Origin: Austropuccinia psidii
Lineage: Eukaryota > Basidiomycota > Pucciniomycetes > Pucciniales > Sphaerophragmiaceae
Length of the DNA stretch: 64,000 nucleotides
Reading direction: 5' to 3'
Assembly (NCBI GenBank): GCA_023105745.1
Contig: JALGQZ010000011.1
Span: forward strand, 13,044,975 to 13,108,974
Part shown: positions 11,195-22,681 of the stretch, piece after piece
Numbering within the stretch: position 1 is the stretch's first letter
Layout: each line of letters starts with the position of its first letter
Made by a program: the position numbers and the translations under genes
The notes under the pieces: generated by a model
What the model was told of the DNA's origin: nothing
What the model saw: the letters and a program-made list of their open reading frames with translations, nothing else
Databases searched by the model: none

Positions 11195-13117
11195 TGTAAG
11201 ATGTGACTATGAAACTGGTGATAATATTACTATTAATCAACAGTACTATGTCTGTTCTTATGAAATATAATAATAAAATATTATAATAACCACAATTAAA
11301 TAATTAAAAAATTATTTCTTTCACGTGTTAAGCACTACTAGTGATTTTAACAGTGAGCAAGTAATTGTCTACAAGAATCAATTACAAGAAGAATTTAATA
11401 ATAAAAACTTCTTTATTAAAATAATAAAATTATTTTAATATATAATTATCTTTTGCAAGAATAATTATAAAGATAATTCTTGAAGAAAACTATTACTAGA
11501 GAAAAACTTTAAGAATTAAGAACAAATGACTCACTAATACTCCAAAGAACTTATTGAAAGGTAAGAGTAGAGAAATTTGACGTGGAATTGTGGATTTAAG
11601 GGATCAAAAGGATTTATAACAGTATTACAACAGAATATAGTTGGATTCTATGATTTCACGTCTTTCTGGATGATTTTGAAAGATTTAAAACACTTAAGAA
11701 TAGCTTTAACTAATACTTACTTGTTGGTAATAATGATTTAATAAATTGATAAGATGATGATGAGGAAAAAACAGCAAGAAGAGGCTTCTTTTAAGTCAAC
11801 AACAGCTCACAGAGGCGTGCCATGGAGCAAACTGCAAAACCAGTGAGTGAGAAAACAATAATCCTTTTTGGATTAATGATTGCATCATCTGTTGTCACGT
11901 AAGATTATCATAATTACTTAATTGATGCTTTTACGTGACTACCAACCCCAATATGGTTAAGAATAAAAGGAGTAACATCTGTAAATCTTCTTTTATTCTA
12001 AAATAATCATTGATTTCTCAAAGTTATCAATGTTGTTGCCAATTTCATCACAGGTTGTAATTACTGTGAATTTTTGAAGATTCAGTGTTTCACGTAGAAT
12101 GGTCAAAAATGGACTGTAAGTAAAACTTTTAATTTTACTAGTAAAACCATAATTCTTTTTGGTTGTACCATAGATAGTAAAGTTCTTCATTGGTCCTGAA
12201 TTTTTCAGGAAGATTCATTAAGAATTGTATTTTTAATGAATTTTTGAAGTTTTTACCTCATTTCTATGTAGAATTGCAAATAGCAGTATTTTGCTGGTTG
12301 CTATGAGGTAAATCAATGAATATGGATCCCAAAAGGGTTTAATTACTCTTTTAGGGTCTAGTCATTGAAAGTCATCAAGAATTGACGTGGTTACAGGAGC
12401 CTAAGTAGCTTATTACCTCCTTGGCACGTCAAAATAGCAGGTTATTTGCTATTTTTCTTATGATTACAGTAGGTGTAACTTGGTAACCAAGTTCCCAAAG
12501 AGTTTTAGTTTACCAATTGGGCCAAGATGAGCCATGGATCCATGCTCTGGAGCTATTCACGCCTCTGAGGCCTCAGAAGTTGGGTACCCTGGCTCTCTTT
12601 GATGTCTTTTGTCCCCCTTGCTTAATTTTTACGTCAAAATAGTAATTTTGAGCTTAAAGTGAGATATCCACTATGGGTGTACCAAAAGTCCATGTAAGAA
12701 TACCATAATATTAAGTGCTCAAAACATGCATAACACTATTCTTAGTGTATACGTAACATGGGATTTCTCACTTTCCCATTATTTTGGCTAAAAATCAAGA
12801 AAAACAAAAATTTTCACGGATCTTTTATGTGGTATTAATGATGTGGTATTGAAGTATTTTCCATTTTACCACCTCAAATACTTAAATTGAGCTTATTCAC
12901 TCTATGGAGCTACCCTAGGTGAATTTTTGTGTAGAATCCAAATCTGGTCTTAAATCCATGGATTTACTTACTCAATAAAAAGTTATTCATCTTTTCTGAA
13001 ATTGAAAATGATGAATTTTGGATATATGCATGACTTATGAGTTTTGCATAATTCAAAATTTCTTTTTAAGATAATTGTGGCCTATTTGGGTATGTAAAAT
13101 ATACCTCAAGGCTCACA
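11195..13117 (-). repeat. 3' LTR of element A
   Basis: 1923 bp. On the plus strand it runs from TGTAAGATGTG to AAGGCTCACA, and on the element strand from TGTGAGCC to CTTACA. It is nearly identical to 19560-21482. Confidence 0.95.
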
Positions 13118-13136
13118 TTCCCTCCCACCAAAAAAT
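13118..13136 (-). other. Polypurine tract of element A
   Basis: On the minus strand a T-run is followed by GGTGGGAGGGAA directly before the LTR, the usual plus-strand primer position. Elements B and C have GGTGGTAGGGAA at the equivalent place. Confidence 0.8.
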
Positions 13137-13257
13137 AAAATTGTACTACAATTTTATTAGTGATAAAAGAATAAGGCCCCAAAGGGGGGTAATGTCCACT
13201 GTCCAACCTCTTCACATTACTCAGATCAAGTAATTTAAAGCACATTTATAGACATAT

Positions 13258-16200
13258 TCAGGCTTGTGGCCTTCTTTCATGTCTAAATCTTCTTAAGAGT
13301 TTATCTGAGTCAGGTATTTCTGATTCTGCCATCCATTCATCTTCATGTACTGGATTTCTATATCTGACAAGATATTCTCTTTGATTTTTACCCCTAAGTC
13401 TCCTTTCTTTAATGACTTTCTTTATCTTTTTGTCTTTATTCTGTTCCACAGGTGGCACAGTTAAAGGAGTTGGGTTTCTTAAACGAAACAATTCTTTATC
13501 AGCTGGTTGATAAGGTTTTATCAAGCTGACTGGAAATGTGGGGTGTTTATTTTCCAATTCACCACTCAATTCCACTTGAACTGCATTGGTTCCATGTAAA
13601 GCAACAATAACAAAAGGTCCTACATAAGAATCTTTAAGTTTCTTTGGGCCTTTGATATTATTAAAATTCAAGGTTGAAACTAGAACTAAGTCCCCTACTT
13701 TGAAGTCTGGTACTTTATGACTCTTGTCCCACTTCTGTTTTGCATAATCAAAAGCATAATCCATACTCTGTTTTGCATGGTGTTTTACTTTATCTAGCAT
13801 TAATTTGAAGCTGGAAGCTGTAGGATGAATGTCTATCAAGTCTTTCCTCAGTGTGTCTGCTGGGAGTCTTGGATTCCATCCTTTTTCTAACATAGCAGGA
13901 GTTTGTCCTGTGGAAGAGTGGACTGATGTCTTGTATGCCAATTCTAATGCAGGTATCAGAGTGCACCAGTCATGGGTAAAGCCATATGAGTCTTTGAATT
14001 CTAATCCATAAGCACAAAATCTCCTGATCATGTCTTCTAAAGTTTGAATCATCCTCTCTGCTAGCCCATCTGTTTGAGGGTGATATGCTGTAGAGAATGA
14101 TAACTTAGTCCCAAACAACCTATGAAGATTGGTCCAAAGTGCAGATGTGAATTTGGGATCTCTGTCACTTATGATATTCTTAAATAACCCTGTATGAGAA
14201 ATAACTCTACTCCATAAAAGAAGAGCTGTATCCATAGCAGTGTCATCTTTATGACATGGTAAGAATATGGGAGTTTTGCTATATCTGTCTACAATGACTA
14301 AACAAGCATTATAACTTTTGTCACCACTTGGAGGAAGTGCTGTGACCCAATCCATGTGAACAACTTCCCAAGGGGATTTTGGTTCTTGAATATGGATCAT
14401 CAATCCAAATTTCTTGCCTGTACTCCTGTTTGCTTTTTGGCATCTATCACAGGTATGGCAATACTCAATGGTTTCTTTTCTCCAAGATGGCCACCATGCA
14501 CAGTTTTTTACTTTTTCAAGTGTTCTGTCTTCTGATAGGTGTCCAGAGTAAATTCTATCATGGCATTCGTGAAGAATGGTATTGATAAGCAATCTACTAC
14601 ACAGTGTCATCACACAAGAATGTTTTGTTCTATGGTAAATAATCCCATCAAACAAGTGAAATCTTCCTTCAGAATAGGAATTTCTCCAAACTTCATCTAG
14701 TGCATTAACCAAAGATGTGTCTTTGCAGTCTTTATCCAATAAAGAAGTCAAGATATGGCAATTCTTGTCTTGTTTATAAGACTCTCTGACCTCTTCAAAG
14801 AATTCAGTCCCAATATCAGTTATGTTAATTCCTTCAATTGGAATCTGTGGTTCAGCTTCCAAAGGTACATAAGCTGGGTTATCAGGAGTGTTGGCTAAAG
14901 CCCATCTACTAAGTCCATCAGCATTTTTGTGGATGTTTCCTGCTTTATGAACTATAGTCATGTTTCCTCTATATTCTTGAATGGCTATTTGCCATCTCAA
15001 CATATGTCTGTTGGGAGTTTTCATGTTAAGAAGTGATTTTACGGCATTACAGTCAGTTATCACTTCAAAAACACTGCCATCAAGGTAATAGTGTAATTTC
15101 TCAAGTGCCCATACCAAACATAAGCACTCCATTTGGCTTGCACCATATCTGTCTTCTTTTGGTTTGATTTGCCTTGAGATATAACAAACTGGTCCTTCTG
15201 TAGGTTTGTCATCAATAATCTGGACTTGATGTAGGGCTGCCCCTAGTCCATCTCCACATGCATCAATGTACAATTTAAAAGGAATATTCCAGTCAGGCAT
15301 GAGGAGTAAAGGTGCTTCTGTAAAGGCTTTCTTTATCTTCTCATAAGCTTTAATTCTTTCCTGTGTCATCTCAAATACAGTCTGTTGATCACAGATTCTA
15401 TAGAGTGACTTGGCTAGAATTGCAAAATCTTTCAAGTGTTGCCTATAGTAACTAGCAAATCCAAGGAAAGACATCATTTCTTTTTTATTCTGGGGTATTG
15501 GCTTAAGTAACACTGCTGCTACTTTATTCTTGTCAATACCCAAGCTCAAACCAGAAACAACATGTCCTAATGCTTTGAGTTCTTCAAAACCAAAATTGCA
15601 TTTCTTAAGTGAAATTTTCATGTTCACTTCTGCAACTTTATGAAGTACTCTTGCAAATCTTTCAAGGTGCAGAGACCATGAGTCAGAACATATAATAATA
15701 TCATCAATATAAATGATAAGCCATCCTTCAGACAACTCTGTGGGGAAGATGGTATTAATCATTCTTTGATAATGAGATGGAGCATTTTTAATGCCAAATG
15801 GCATTCTAAGATACTCAAAAATGCCACAGTGGGTGATAATTCTAAGTAATTTCTTAGCTTTAGGCGTCAAAACATTTTGATGAAAACCTTTCAATGCATC
15901 CATTGATGTTATATACTTGGCTTTAGACAATTGAGTCAAGGTTTCTTGAATTCTAGGGATTGGATACCTATCTGGAACTGTGTAGGTATTCAAAGCTCTA
16001 AAATCTCCAACCATTCTTGACTTATCATTATGCCATGCAATAATAACAGGTGTTGTCACTTCAACTTCCTCATTATGGCCTACTTTCCTTAGCACACCAA
16101 GTTGGATCAACTCTTGGATATGTTTTTCCAAGGCCTCTCTAGCTCTGGGACTGGCTGGATAAGCTGGTCTTCTAAGTACTGGAGGATATGGTCTATCAAT

Positions 16201-17250
16201 ATTAAGAGTAATATCAACTTCATGTCCTCTTATAGCGCCTAATGGTTCATTATCAGAGGCAAATGCATTTTTATATGTGTATAACACATTAATAAGCTCA
16301 TTCCTCATCTTTGGTGACAATGATTGATTAATTTTTGCTTCAACAAGTTGATTAGTCACAAATTCATCTTTGTAAGTATCTTTGACAGAAGATACTACAG
16401 ATATCTGTTTTGGCATATTGGAGAAAGCAAATTTTTGTCTCTTGTTATCTCCAATTGTGAAATATCTGTCTTTATGGTTATTTATATCAATACCATAAAT
16501 ATTTAAGTAATCATTTCCAAGAATGATGTGCTGAGATGTGCAATTATCCATTACTACAATCTCAGTTTTCATTCTTACACTTCCTGCTGGATGTGGGAAT
16601 ACAATATTAGTGTCCAATATGCCCAAGGGGTACATATTGTTACTGGCACTACTGAATTGTACACCTTCTATTGATAATAGATGGTTTTTCCATTCAGGGA
16701 GTATAATTTGGAGATAATCTTTGCCAACACAAGTGCAAAATGCCCCTGTATCCAAATTTACTTTGGCTTCAATATCACTCATCAGAACTGATGTGATACA
16801 GGATGCTCCAGCAGTATAACCCTTTCCTCTAGCAGGTTTTGTCTTACACATTCTGGCATCTTGGATATTGATCAGGTTGCAGCAATCTTCACTGTACTGT
16901 GGCAAGTGGGTATGGACTTCTGTGACCTCAAAGAAAGCTGAAATGTTTTCAATGGGATAGTCCTCCACTGGTGTATCTTCAGAGACTGCAGAATCTTGAT
17001 CAGACTCCTCTTTCTCTTCAGTACACTGAATTTCTTCAATGACTTGAACTTCATTGATTTTTGTCTTTTTAGGACAAGTGTTGGCTAAATGTGAATTACT
17101 TCCACATTTATGACACTTCAAGACAGGTCTTTCTGGTCTTCTTTCCTCTCTAGGAATCTTTGAGACTATTTTGGACTCTATTGGGTTTTTAATCCAAGTT
17201 TTACCAATTCTTGTCCTGGTAATGATATCTTCCATAGCATTAATGTAGTC
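13258..17250 (-). CDS. pol: Pol polyprotein of element A (nucleocapsid knuckle, protease, RT, RNase H, integrase)
   Basis: The frame is continuous with gag but separated by a single TAG at 17253-17251; the first Met after it is at 17235. Numbered from that Met (1325 residues): a CCHC knuckle [14 protein letters not shown] at 41-54; protease DTG at 162-164; reverse transcriptase with YIDD at 509-512; RNase H residues D658, E703, D728 and D773; integrase zinc domain H892, H899, C929, C932; and integrase DDE D962, D1024, E1060. A chromodomain-like tail begins near 1285 ([10 protein letters not shown]...DEW). The domain order RT-RNase H-integrase defines Ty3/gypsy and the tail places it near chromoviruses. 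All catalytic residues are present, so the enzyme part looks intact. Confidence 0.93.
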   Translation of the reverse strand, partial: DYINAMEDIITRTRIGKTWIKNPIESKIVSKIPREERRPERPVLKCHKCGSNSHLANTCPKKTKINEVQVIEEIQCTEEKEESDQDSAVSEDTPVEDYPIENISAFFEVTEVHTHLPQYSEDCCNLINIQDARMCKTKPARGKGYTAGASCITSVLMSDIEAKVNLDTGAFCTCVGKDYLQIILPEWKNHLLSIEGVQFSSASNNMYPLGILDTNIVFPHPAGSVRMKTEIVVMDNCTSQHIILGNDYLNIYGIDINNHKDRYFTIGDNKRQKFAFSNMPKQISVVSSVKDTYKDEFVTNQLVEAKINQSLSPKMRNELINVLYTYKNAFASDNEPLGAIRGHEVDITLNIDRPYPPVLRRPAYPASPRAREALEKHIQELIQLGVLRKVGHNEEVEVTTPVIIAWHNDKSRMVGDFRALNTYTVPDRYPIPRIQETLTQLSKAKYITSMDALKGFHQNVLTPKAKKLLRIITHCGIFEYLRMPFGIKNAPSHYQRMINTIFPTELSEGWLIIYIDDIIICSDSWSLHLERFARVLHKVAEVNMKISLKKCNFGFEELKALGHVVSGLSLGIDKNKVAAVLLKPIPQNKKEMMSFLGFASYYRQHLKDFAILAKSLYRICDQQTVFEMTQERIKAYEKIKKAFTEAPLLLMPDWNIPFKLYIDACGDGLGAALHQVQIIDDKPTEGPVCYISRQIKPKEDRYGASQMECLCLVWALEKLHYYLDGSVFEVITDCNAVKSLLNMKTPNRHMLRWQIAIQEYRGNMTIVHKAGNIHKNADGLSRWALANTPDNPAYVPLEAEPQIPIEGINITDIGTEFFEEVRESYKQDKNCHILTSLLDKDCKDTSLVNALDEVWRNSYSEGRFHLFDGIIYHRTKHSCVMTLCSRLLINTILHECHDRIYSGHLSEDRTLEKVKNCAWWPSWRKETIEYCHTCDRCQKANRSTGKKFGLMIHIQEPKSPWEVVHMDWVTALPPSGDKSYNACLVIVDRYSKTPIFLPCHKDDTAMDTALLLWSRVISHTGLFKNIISDRDPKFTSALWTNLHRLFGTKLSFSTAYHPQTDGLAERMIQTLEDMIRRFCAYGLEFKDSYGFTHDWCTLIPALELAYKTSVHSSTGQTPAMLEKGWNPRLPADTLRKDLIDIHPTASSFKLMLDKVKHHAKQSMDYAFDYAKQKWDKSHKVPDFKVGDLVLVSTLNFNNIKGPKKLKDSYVGPFVIVALHGTNAVQVELSGELENKHPTFPVSLIKPYQPADKELFRLRNPTPLTVPPVEQNKDKKIKKVIKERRLRGKNQREYLVRYRNPVHEDEWMAESEIPDSDKLLRRFRHERRPQA

Positions 17251-18960
17251 CTATGTTGAACAAGGTTCCACACATCTGCTTTTGATAGCATGTTCCAGTT
17301 CTCCTCCACACTTTCTTAATATTTTCATATTAATCATAGTGTCAGACGTATCTGGGTGTAAAGCAGATAATCTGTCTTTTTGTTTGAAGAACCAAGTAAG
17401 TGGTTTGTCTTTTTCTGAGTTAAAAATGGCACTTTCAAAAGCATTCTCCATTTTAAACCTCCAAGAATTATTGGCCCATTTGGTAATCACTTCAGATTTC
17501 CACCAAGACCAGTCATGTTTACCATGATCAATCCTCATTTTGTAATACCATTTCTTTGCAGTTCTGGTAAACAAACAGTGTAATTTTCCCACTATGATTT
17601 CATCAGGTATATTAAAGTCTTCTTGCAACATATCAATAGTTCTGATGAATTCAATATGGTTATATTCTCCTTCACCAGAGAATGTTGGCCATTCTTCTAT
17701 TTTGGGAATATCTCTTGCAGAGTAGGCATTTTCTCCTAAGAATGGAGTCAAACTTTCTCTGACAGAAAGTTTTTCTTCAGTCAAAGGTGTAGAATGTCTT
17801 GGCATATGTGGTTCATGATTCTTATGAATTTGCTCCACACTTGCAATTATATCATTCTTCAATTTCTGCCTCTCACTGTCACTTTTTGCTAAATGTATAG
17901 CAAATTGATTGGTGTTCTTAACTATTTGTAAGACATGGTCTTCAAGAGTTTTAAGTCTATCATTCACTTTAAAAATGGAAGGATCCTCTGTGTCATTATT
18001 TTGACATTGGGTCTCAATTCTTTCACAAGCATTGCTAATTGACTCAAGGGTGACAGTTGTCAATTGATGCCAATCAGAATGTTGCTTGTCATTTTTCTTT
18101 AAATCATTGATGTCTAATGTAATTTGCTTCAACTTTGACTCAAGTTTGCCAATTTCTACACTAATACTTCTATGTACATCATTTATTTGCGTGGAAAAGT
18201 CCTGTTCATCCTTTCCTGCTCCTTGGCTGTGAATTCCATAAGAGTTCTGGCCATATTGAAGACACTGTCCACGGCTGAAGGCTCCAATTAGGGGATCCTG
18301 TACCCTTGTGGGTAAGGTCTGTGCCAATTGGCTTTGCCTTTGCCCTTGCCTTGATGGTTCTTGGGACCTCTCTGTTTCTTTTGAGGTCCTTTGGGCTTGT
18401 CCTTGGGCGCTTCTGGAGCTGGTTTGGAGCTGGTAGATGCCACTGGTGCCTCTGTCTCCAAAGCTGGAGTCATTTCCAACTCTTTCTTCTGGTCTCTGGA
18501 TAAAAGACTTTGGTTCTTCAACCAATTCTTTATCTTTTTGACCTTGTCTTTGCAAGACAGGGGGCTCCATCCTCCTAAGAGTTCTATGGTCTTCTCCTGA
18601 CCCAGAAAGCTCTTGATGTGTAAGTAGGAGTTCATGGCCCCCTGCCAAAGGCTTGGGCAGATTTCCCACTCCTCTTCCTTGGCTGCTCTGAACCAGTTTT
18701 TGTACTGGCATTGATATATTTCTATTGCTGCCACCTGAAAGTGGTTCAGCCCTGGAAATATTACCATAAATCAGTTCAGGCTCAGAATTTACGTCAAAAT
18801 CTGTTGGTACAGACCTTGGGGAATGGGGGGCAACTCTGGCATCCTCCATATGTGCCTTTCTTGTGGAAGATTTGGCACTTCTGGATTTGGTCTTGCCTCT
18901 TCCTTGTCCACATCCATCTGGTTGGGCTGAATAGTTGCTTCCATTTCTGGTATGCACCAT
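17251..18960 (-). CDS. gag: Gag of element A
   Basis: 569 residues from ATG at 18960 (MVHTRNG) to TAG at 17251. The first about 250 residues are basic, Gln/Ser-rich and low in complexity, and they overlap a second open frame. A coiled-coil-like stretch follows (ISVEIGKLESKLKQITLDI). From about residue 425 a capsid-like domain has WPTFSGEGEY, TIDMLQEDFNIPDEIIVGKL, KKWYYKM and WSWWKSEVITKW, shared with elements B and C. B and C read Glu where A has the TAG, so the stop is a nonsense change or a read-through site. The zinc knuckle lies after the stop. Confidence 0.9.
   Translation of the reverse strand: MVHTRNGSNYSAQPDGCGQGRGKTKSRSAKSSTRKAHMEDARVAPHSPRSVPTDFDVNSEPELIYGNISRAEPLSGGSNRNISMPVQKLVQSSQGRGVGNLPKPLAGGHELLLTHQELSGSGEDHRTLRRMEPPVLQRQGQKDKELVEEPKSFIQRPEERVGNDSSFGDRGTSGIYQLQTSSRSAQGQAQRTSKETERSQEPSRQGQRQSQLAQTLPTRVQDPLIGAFSRGQCLQYGQNSYGIHSQGAGKDEQDFSTQINDVHRSISVEIGKLESKLKQITLDINDLKKNDKQHSDWHQLTTVTLESISNACERIETQCQNNDTEDPSIFKVNDRLKTLEDHVLQIVKNTNQFAIHLAKSDSERQKLKNDIIASVEQIHKNHEPHMPRHSTPLTEEKLSVRESLTPFLGENAYSARDIPKIEEWPTFSGEGEYNHIEFIRTIDMLQEDFNIPDEIIVGKLHCLFTRTAKKWYYKMRIDHGKHDWSWWKSEVITKWANNSWRFKMENAFESAIFNSEKDKPLTWFFKQKDRLSALHPDTSDTMINMKILRKCGGELEHAIKSRCVEPCST
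18183..18767 (-). CDS. Second (+1) open frame overlapping gag, element A
   Basis: This frame is shifted +1 from gag. It reads 159 residues from 18767 to TAA at 18288, then goes on to a second terminator at 18183-18185. It has QGAMNSYLHIKSFL, GWSPL and KKIKNW, followed by a Lys/Pro-rich section and YPQGYRIP. The continuation holds VFNMARTLMEF. Elements B (48394-48840) and C (57613-58058) carry the matching peptides QGVMNS..., GWNPL, KKIK (C) and VFNMARTLMEF in the equivalent frame. Differences within VFNMARTLMEF are all synonymous in this frame but change Gag residues, so the frame appears protein-coding. The function is unknown; the basic, proline-rich composition might suit nucleic-acid binding. 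The TAA at 18288 breaks it in A. Confidence 0.6.
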
Positions 18961-19011
18961 TTTCACGTCAATTTAAAGATAAAAGGTGAGAATATAAGAT
19001 AAAATACACAC

Positions 19012-19170
19012 CTTTTGGTGGTAATTTAGCTTTTTCTGAGTTGAATAAGGTGCCTCTTTTAGCAATCTGCACCTCAATACTGTCTTCAGATTCTGCTTCT
19101 GAAGATTCTGGACTATTGATGTATCTTTTACTGAGTCTGTTACCAGCTGCACAGTATTTGATTAAAGACA
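19012..19170 (-). other. Conserved spliced leader exon of element A
   Basis: It is bounded by a polypyrimidine acceptor (CTCTTTAAG) and a GTGTGT donor, 159 nt long and open throughout. Joined to the acceptor ACCAG 12 nt after the start of the gag ATG, it reads into the +1 frame rather than the gag frame. Elements B and C have an equivalent 150-nt exon. Confidence 0.55.
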
Positions 19171-19541
19171 CTTAAAGAGAAAAAATATGATAAAAGAAAT
19201 TATTTTTGTGTTTTAAGATATTTTTAAAAGATTTTTTATGAATTTTATTATTTTTTAATATTAAAAAAAAATTATTCTTTTTAAAGAAAAAAATTAAAAT
19301 TTAAGATTTTGAATGAAAATTAATTCAGAGTAACTCAAAGAATAATTTTATAAGTTTTTGGATGTGAAAAAGCCACGCGTAAAACAATATAAAATTAAAC
19401 CAAATTCCTCAATGAAAAAGATTTCCAAAACAATTTCAAAAATAAGAACTATTTTGACTTTAAAATGAAAGAAAAAAAATATTCAATTAATATATTTTAG
19501 AGCTTAAAAATATATTAATTAAGGGTACAAGGTTCAAAAAA

Positions 19542-19557
19542 CACGGCCAGGCCCCCA
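19542..19557 (-). other. Primer binding site of element A
   Basis: TGGGGGCCTGGCCGTG on the minus strand begins two bases after the 5' LTR. It starts TGG, as expected for pairing with a tRNA CCA end. C has the same 16 bases and B a close variant. The tRNA was not identified. Confidence 0.7.
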
Positions 19558-19559
19558 AA

Positions 19560-21482
19560 TGTAAGATGTGACTATGAAACTGGTGATAATATTACTATTA
19601 ATCAACAGTACTATGTCTGTTCTTATGAAATATAATAATAAAATATTATTATAACCACAATTAAATAATTAAAAGATTATTTCTTTCACGTGTTAAGCAC
19701 TACTAGTGATTTTAACAGTGAGCAAGTAATTGTCTACAAGAATCAATTACAAGAAGAATTTAATAATAAAAACTTCTTTATCAAAATAATAAAATTATTT
19801 TAATATATAATTATCTTTTGCAAGAATAATTATAAAGATAATTCTTGAAGAAAACTATTACTAGAGAAAAACTTTAAGAATTAAGAACAAATGACTCACT
19901 AATACTCCAAAGAACTTATTGAAAGGTAAGAGTAGAGAAATTTGACGTGGAATTGTGGATTTAAGGGATCAAAAGGATTTATAACAGTATTACAACAGAA
20001 TATAGTTGGATTCTATGATTTCACGTCTTTCTGGATGATTTTGAAAGATTTAAAACACTTAAGAATAGCTTTAACTAATACTTACTTGTTGGTAATAATG
20101 ATTTAATAAATTGATAAGATGATGATGAGGAAAAAACAGCAAGAAGAGGCTTCTTTTAAGTCAACAACAGCTCACAGAGGCGTGCCATGGAGCAAACTGC
20201 AAAACCAGTGAGTGAGAAAACAATAATCCTTTTTGGATTAATGATTGCATCATCTGTTGTCACGTAAGATTATCATAATTACTTAATTGATGCTTTTATG
20301 TGACTACCAACCCCAATATGGTTAAGAATAAAAGGAGTAACATCTGTAAATCTTCTTTTATTCTAAAATAATCATTGATTTCTCAAAGTTATCAATGTTG
20401 TTGCCAATTTCATCACAGGTTGTAATTACTGTGAATTTTTGAAGATTCAGTGTTTCACGTAGAATGGTCAAAAATGGACTGTAAGTAAAACTTTTAATTT
20501 TACTAGTAAAACCATAATTCTTTTTGGTTGTACCATAGATAGTACAGTTCTTCATTGGTCCTGAAATTTTAAGGAATATTCATTAAGAATTGTATTTTTA
20601 ATGAATTTTTGAAGTTTTTACCTCATTTCTATGTAGAATTGCAAATAGCAGTATTTTGCTGGTTGCTATGAGGTAAATCAATGAATATGGATCCCAAAAG
20701 GGTTTAATTACTCTTTTAGGTTCTAGTCATGGAAAGTCATCAAGAATTGACTTGGTTACAGGAGCCTAAGTAGCTTATTACCTCCTTGGCACGTCAAAAT
20801 AGCAGGTTATTTGCTATTTTTCTTATGATTACAGTAGGTGTAACTTGGTAACCAAGTTCCCAAAGAGTTTTAGTTTACCAATTGGGCCAAGATGAGCCAT
20901 GGATCCATGCTCTGGAGCTATCCACGCCTCTGAGGCCTCCGAAGTTGGGTACCCTGGCTCTCTTTGATGTCTTTTGTCCCCCTTGCTTAATTTTTACGTC
21001 AAAATAGTAATTTTAAGCTTAAAGTGAGATATCCACTATGGGTGTACCAAAAGTCCATGTAAGAATACCATAATATTAAGTGCTCAAAACATGCATAACA
21101 CTATTCTTAGTGTATATGTAACATGGGATTTCTCACTTTCCCATTATTTTGGCTAAAAATCAAGAAAAACAAAAATTTTCACGGATCTTTTATGTGGTAT
21201 TAATGATGTGGTATTGAAGTATTTTCCATTTTACCACCTCAAATACTTAAATTGAGCTTATTTACTCTATGGAGCTACCCTAGGTGAATTTTTGTGTAGA
21301 ATCCAAATCTGGTCTTAAATCCATGGATTTACTTACTCAATAAAAAGTTATTCATCTTTTCTGAAATTGAAAATGATGAATTTTGGATATATGCATGACT
21401 TATGAGTTTTGCATAATTCAAAATTTCTTTTTAAGATAATTGTGGCCTATTTGGGTATGTAAAATATACCTCAAGGCTCACA
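19560..21482 (-). repeat. 5' LTR of element A
   Basis: 1923 bp, the upstream LTR in element orientation. About 16 substitutions separate it from the other LTR and I saw no length change. Confidence 0.95.
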
Positions 21483-21487
21483 GAGTG
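21483..21487. repeat. Target-site duplication, right (GAGTG)
   Basis: It matches 11190-11194 and resumes the interrupted exon in frame as GTG-GCA-CCC. Confidence 0.92.
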
Positions 21488-22261
21488 GCACCCGATGGTC
21501 TGAGGACTTATTCTGCGGTAAGCAGCCAACTTTCTCTTTTCTCATTTTCACTTTCGCGTCAAGTTAACTGACTCTTCCTCCTTTTGTAGAAGCCTCCCAG
21601 CACAATGAGCCACCTATTCCTGGCCCGAGTCCATCCTCCAAACCACCTGAGGACATTGCGACTCGTGAACCTCAACCTGAGGTGGCTCCTACGCAATCAA
21701 CGGAGGAACCTTATGGTAAGTCCCTATTTCACTTTTTTAACTCAACTCAACTTTTCCTCACCCCTCCTTTGACCATCTCCAGCTCGTCCCGCCACTCCCC
21801 GCTTGATTATCATCATTGACGATACGCCAGTCGGATCACCCCCTCCCCCTCCCCCTCCACTTTCTTCTTCACCGACTCCACCACCTTCCCCACCTGTTCC
21901 CCCTCCCACCACTCCTACCCCGGTTCCTTCCCCGGATATCCCTCCCATTGCCGCCGAGAACCCAACCGCCTCCTCCCCCCTGGTGCCAAGCTCCTCTCAT
22001 TCCTACGATGACGCTCGCCAGGAATTCACCGACCTGCGCCCGATACTAATGATTGCTCGAGCCATCATCCACGAATCGATCAACCGAATCTTGTTGGAGC
22101 ATCATCGGTTGCTCCACATGATTCCTTTCGTGGATGCAACTCATCGAAATGAGATGCACCGGGAATTCTGGGAGGAACTAAACTCCCTCCTTGGCGAGGC
22201 GATGGAGGCTTATCCAATGGAGGACATCACCGGGATAGTCTCAAAATTCTTGGAAAAATAA

Positions 22262-22681
22262 AATCCACAAAAAAAATCGTATTCTTTCCTCTTTTTACCT
22301 TTTGTAATACACTCCTTTAGATAAATTTTTTGTATTCAATGAAAGATATTTTCAATTTCTCTTACGTTCTTTGTTCACGTGAATTTATTATAATTCCTCA
22401 ATGATTCATATTTACTATTGTGTGAGAATAATTTTCGTAAGTGCCCCACCAAAAGTTTGAGTTAGTATTTGTATGTGTGAAAATCTTTTGCCAAAAATGC
22501 GCCAATAGTCACCATTCCTGCCTCCTATATTTTCTTCCTCCATGGTTTAGAGCCATATCAAATCTTAACTGTAAAAAAGCGGGAGGTTCCGGCATGTGAG
22601 CAATCCACTCCAGATTGATGAGAAATTGCCGTTCCTATGGTCACACGCTATTAATCTTAGTCATGTATTGAATTGTTTAAA
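22262..22681. other. Spacer, probable 3' flank of the Cys-rich gene
   Basis: AT-rich DNA with no gene seen. Transcription of the upstream gene presumably ends here. Confidence 0.4.

Larger units (their letters stand above)
11195..21482 (-). mobile_element. Complete Ty3/gypsy chromovirus-like LTR retrotransposon, element A
   Basis: A 10288-bp element with two 1923-bp LTRs, a primer binding site, gag, pol and a polypurine tract, all in minus orientation. It is flanked by the direct repeat GAGTG at 11190-11194 and 21483-21487. Deleting it restores CGA-GTG-GCA in the host exon. The LTRs differ at about 16 sites by eye (about 0.8%), so the insertion is recent. Only one in-frame stop interrupts gag-pol. 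Confidence 0.95.
10589..22261 (+). pseudogene. Cys-rich, Pro-rich rust-family gene, frameshifted and split by element A
   Basis: Coding pieces lie at 10589-11029, 11102-11194 plus 21488-21517, 21590-21715 and 21783-22261. They are separated by GT-AG introns at 11030-11101, 21518-21589 and 21716-21782. The amino end has a cysteine cluster (CTLC, then CIC, CDACQQAHKKC) that suggests zinc binding. The middle and end are Pro/Ser-rich, with IIIIDDTPVGSPPPP, and finish with EDITGIVSKFLEK before a stop at 22259. The reading frame changes after about 10611 and again at the C7 run near 10876-10882, and the exon ending 21517 is out of phase with the next. The copy is therefore dead even without the 10.3-kb insertion. 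I recall this as a high-copy rust family of unknown role; it may itself be repetitive. Confidence 0.7.

Noticed and set aside
11993..12190. A 65-codon frame that recurs in each A-family LTR (also 20358-20555 and 43360-43557)
   Set aside because: It recurs because the LTR recurs; no start context or domain, and changes between copies are not biased to silent sites as far as I can see.
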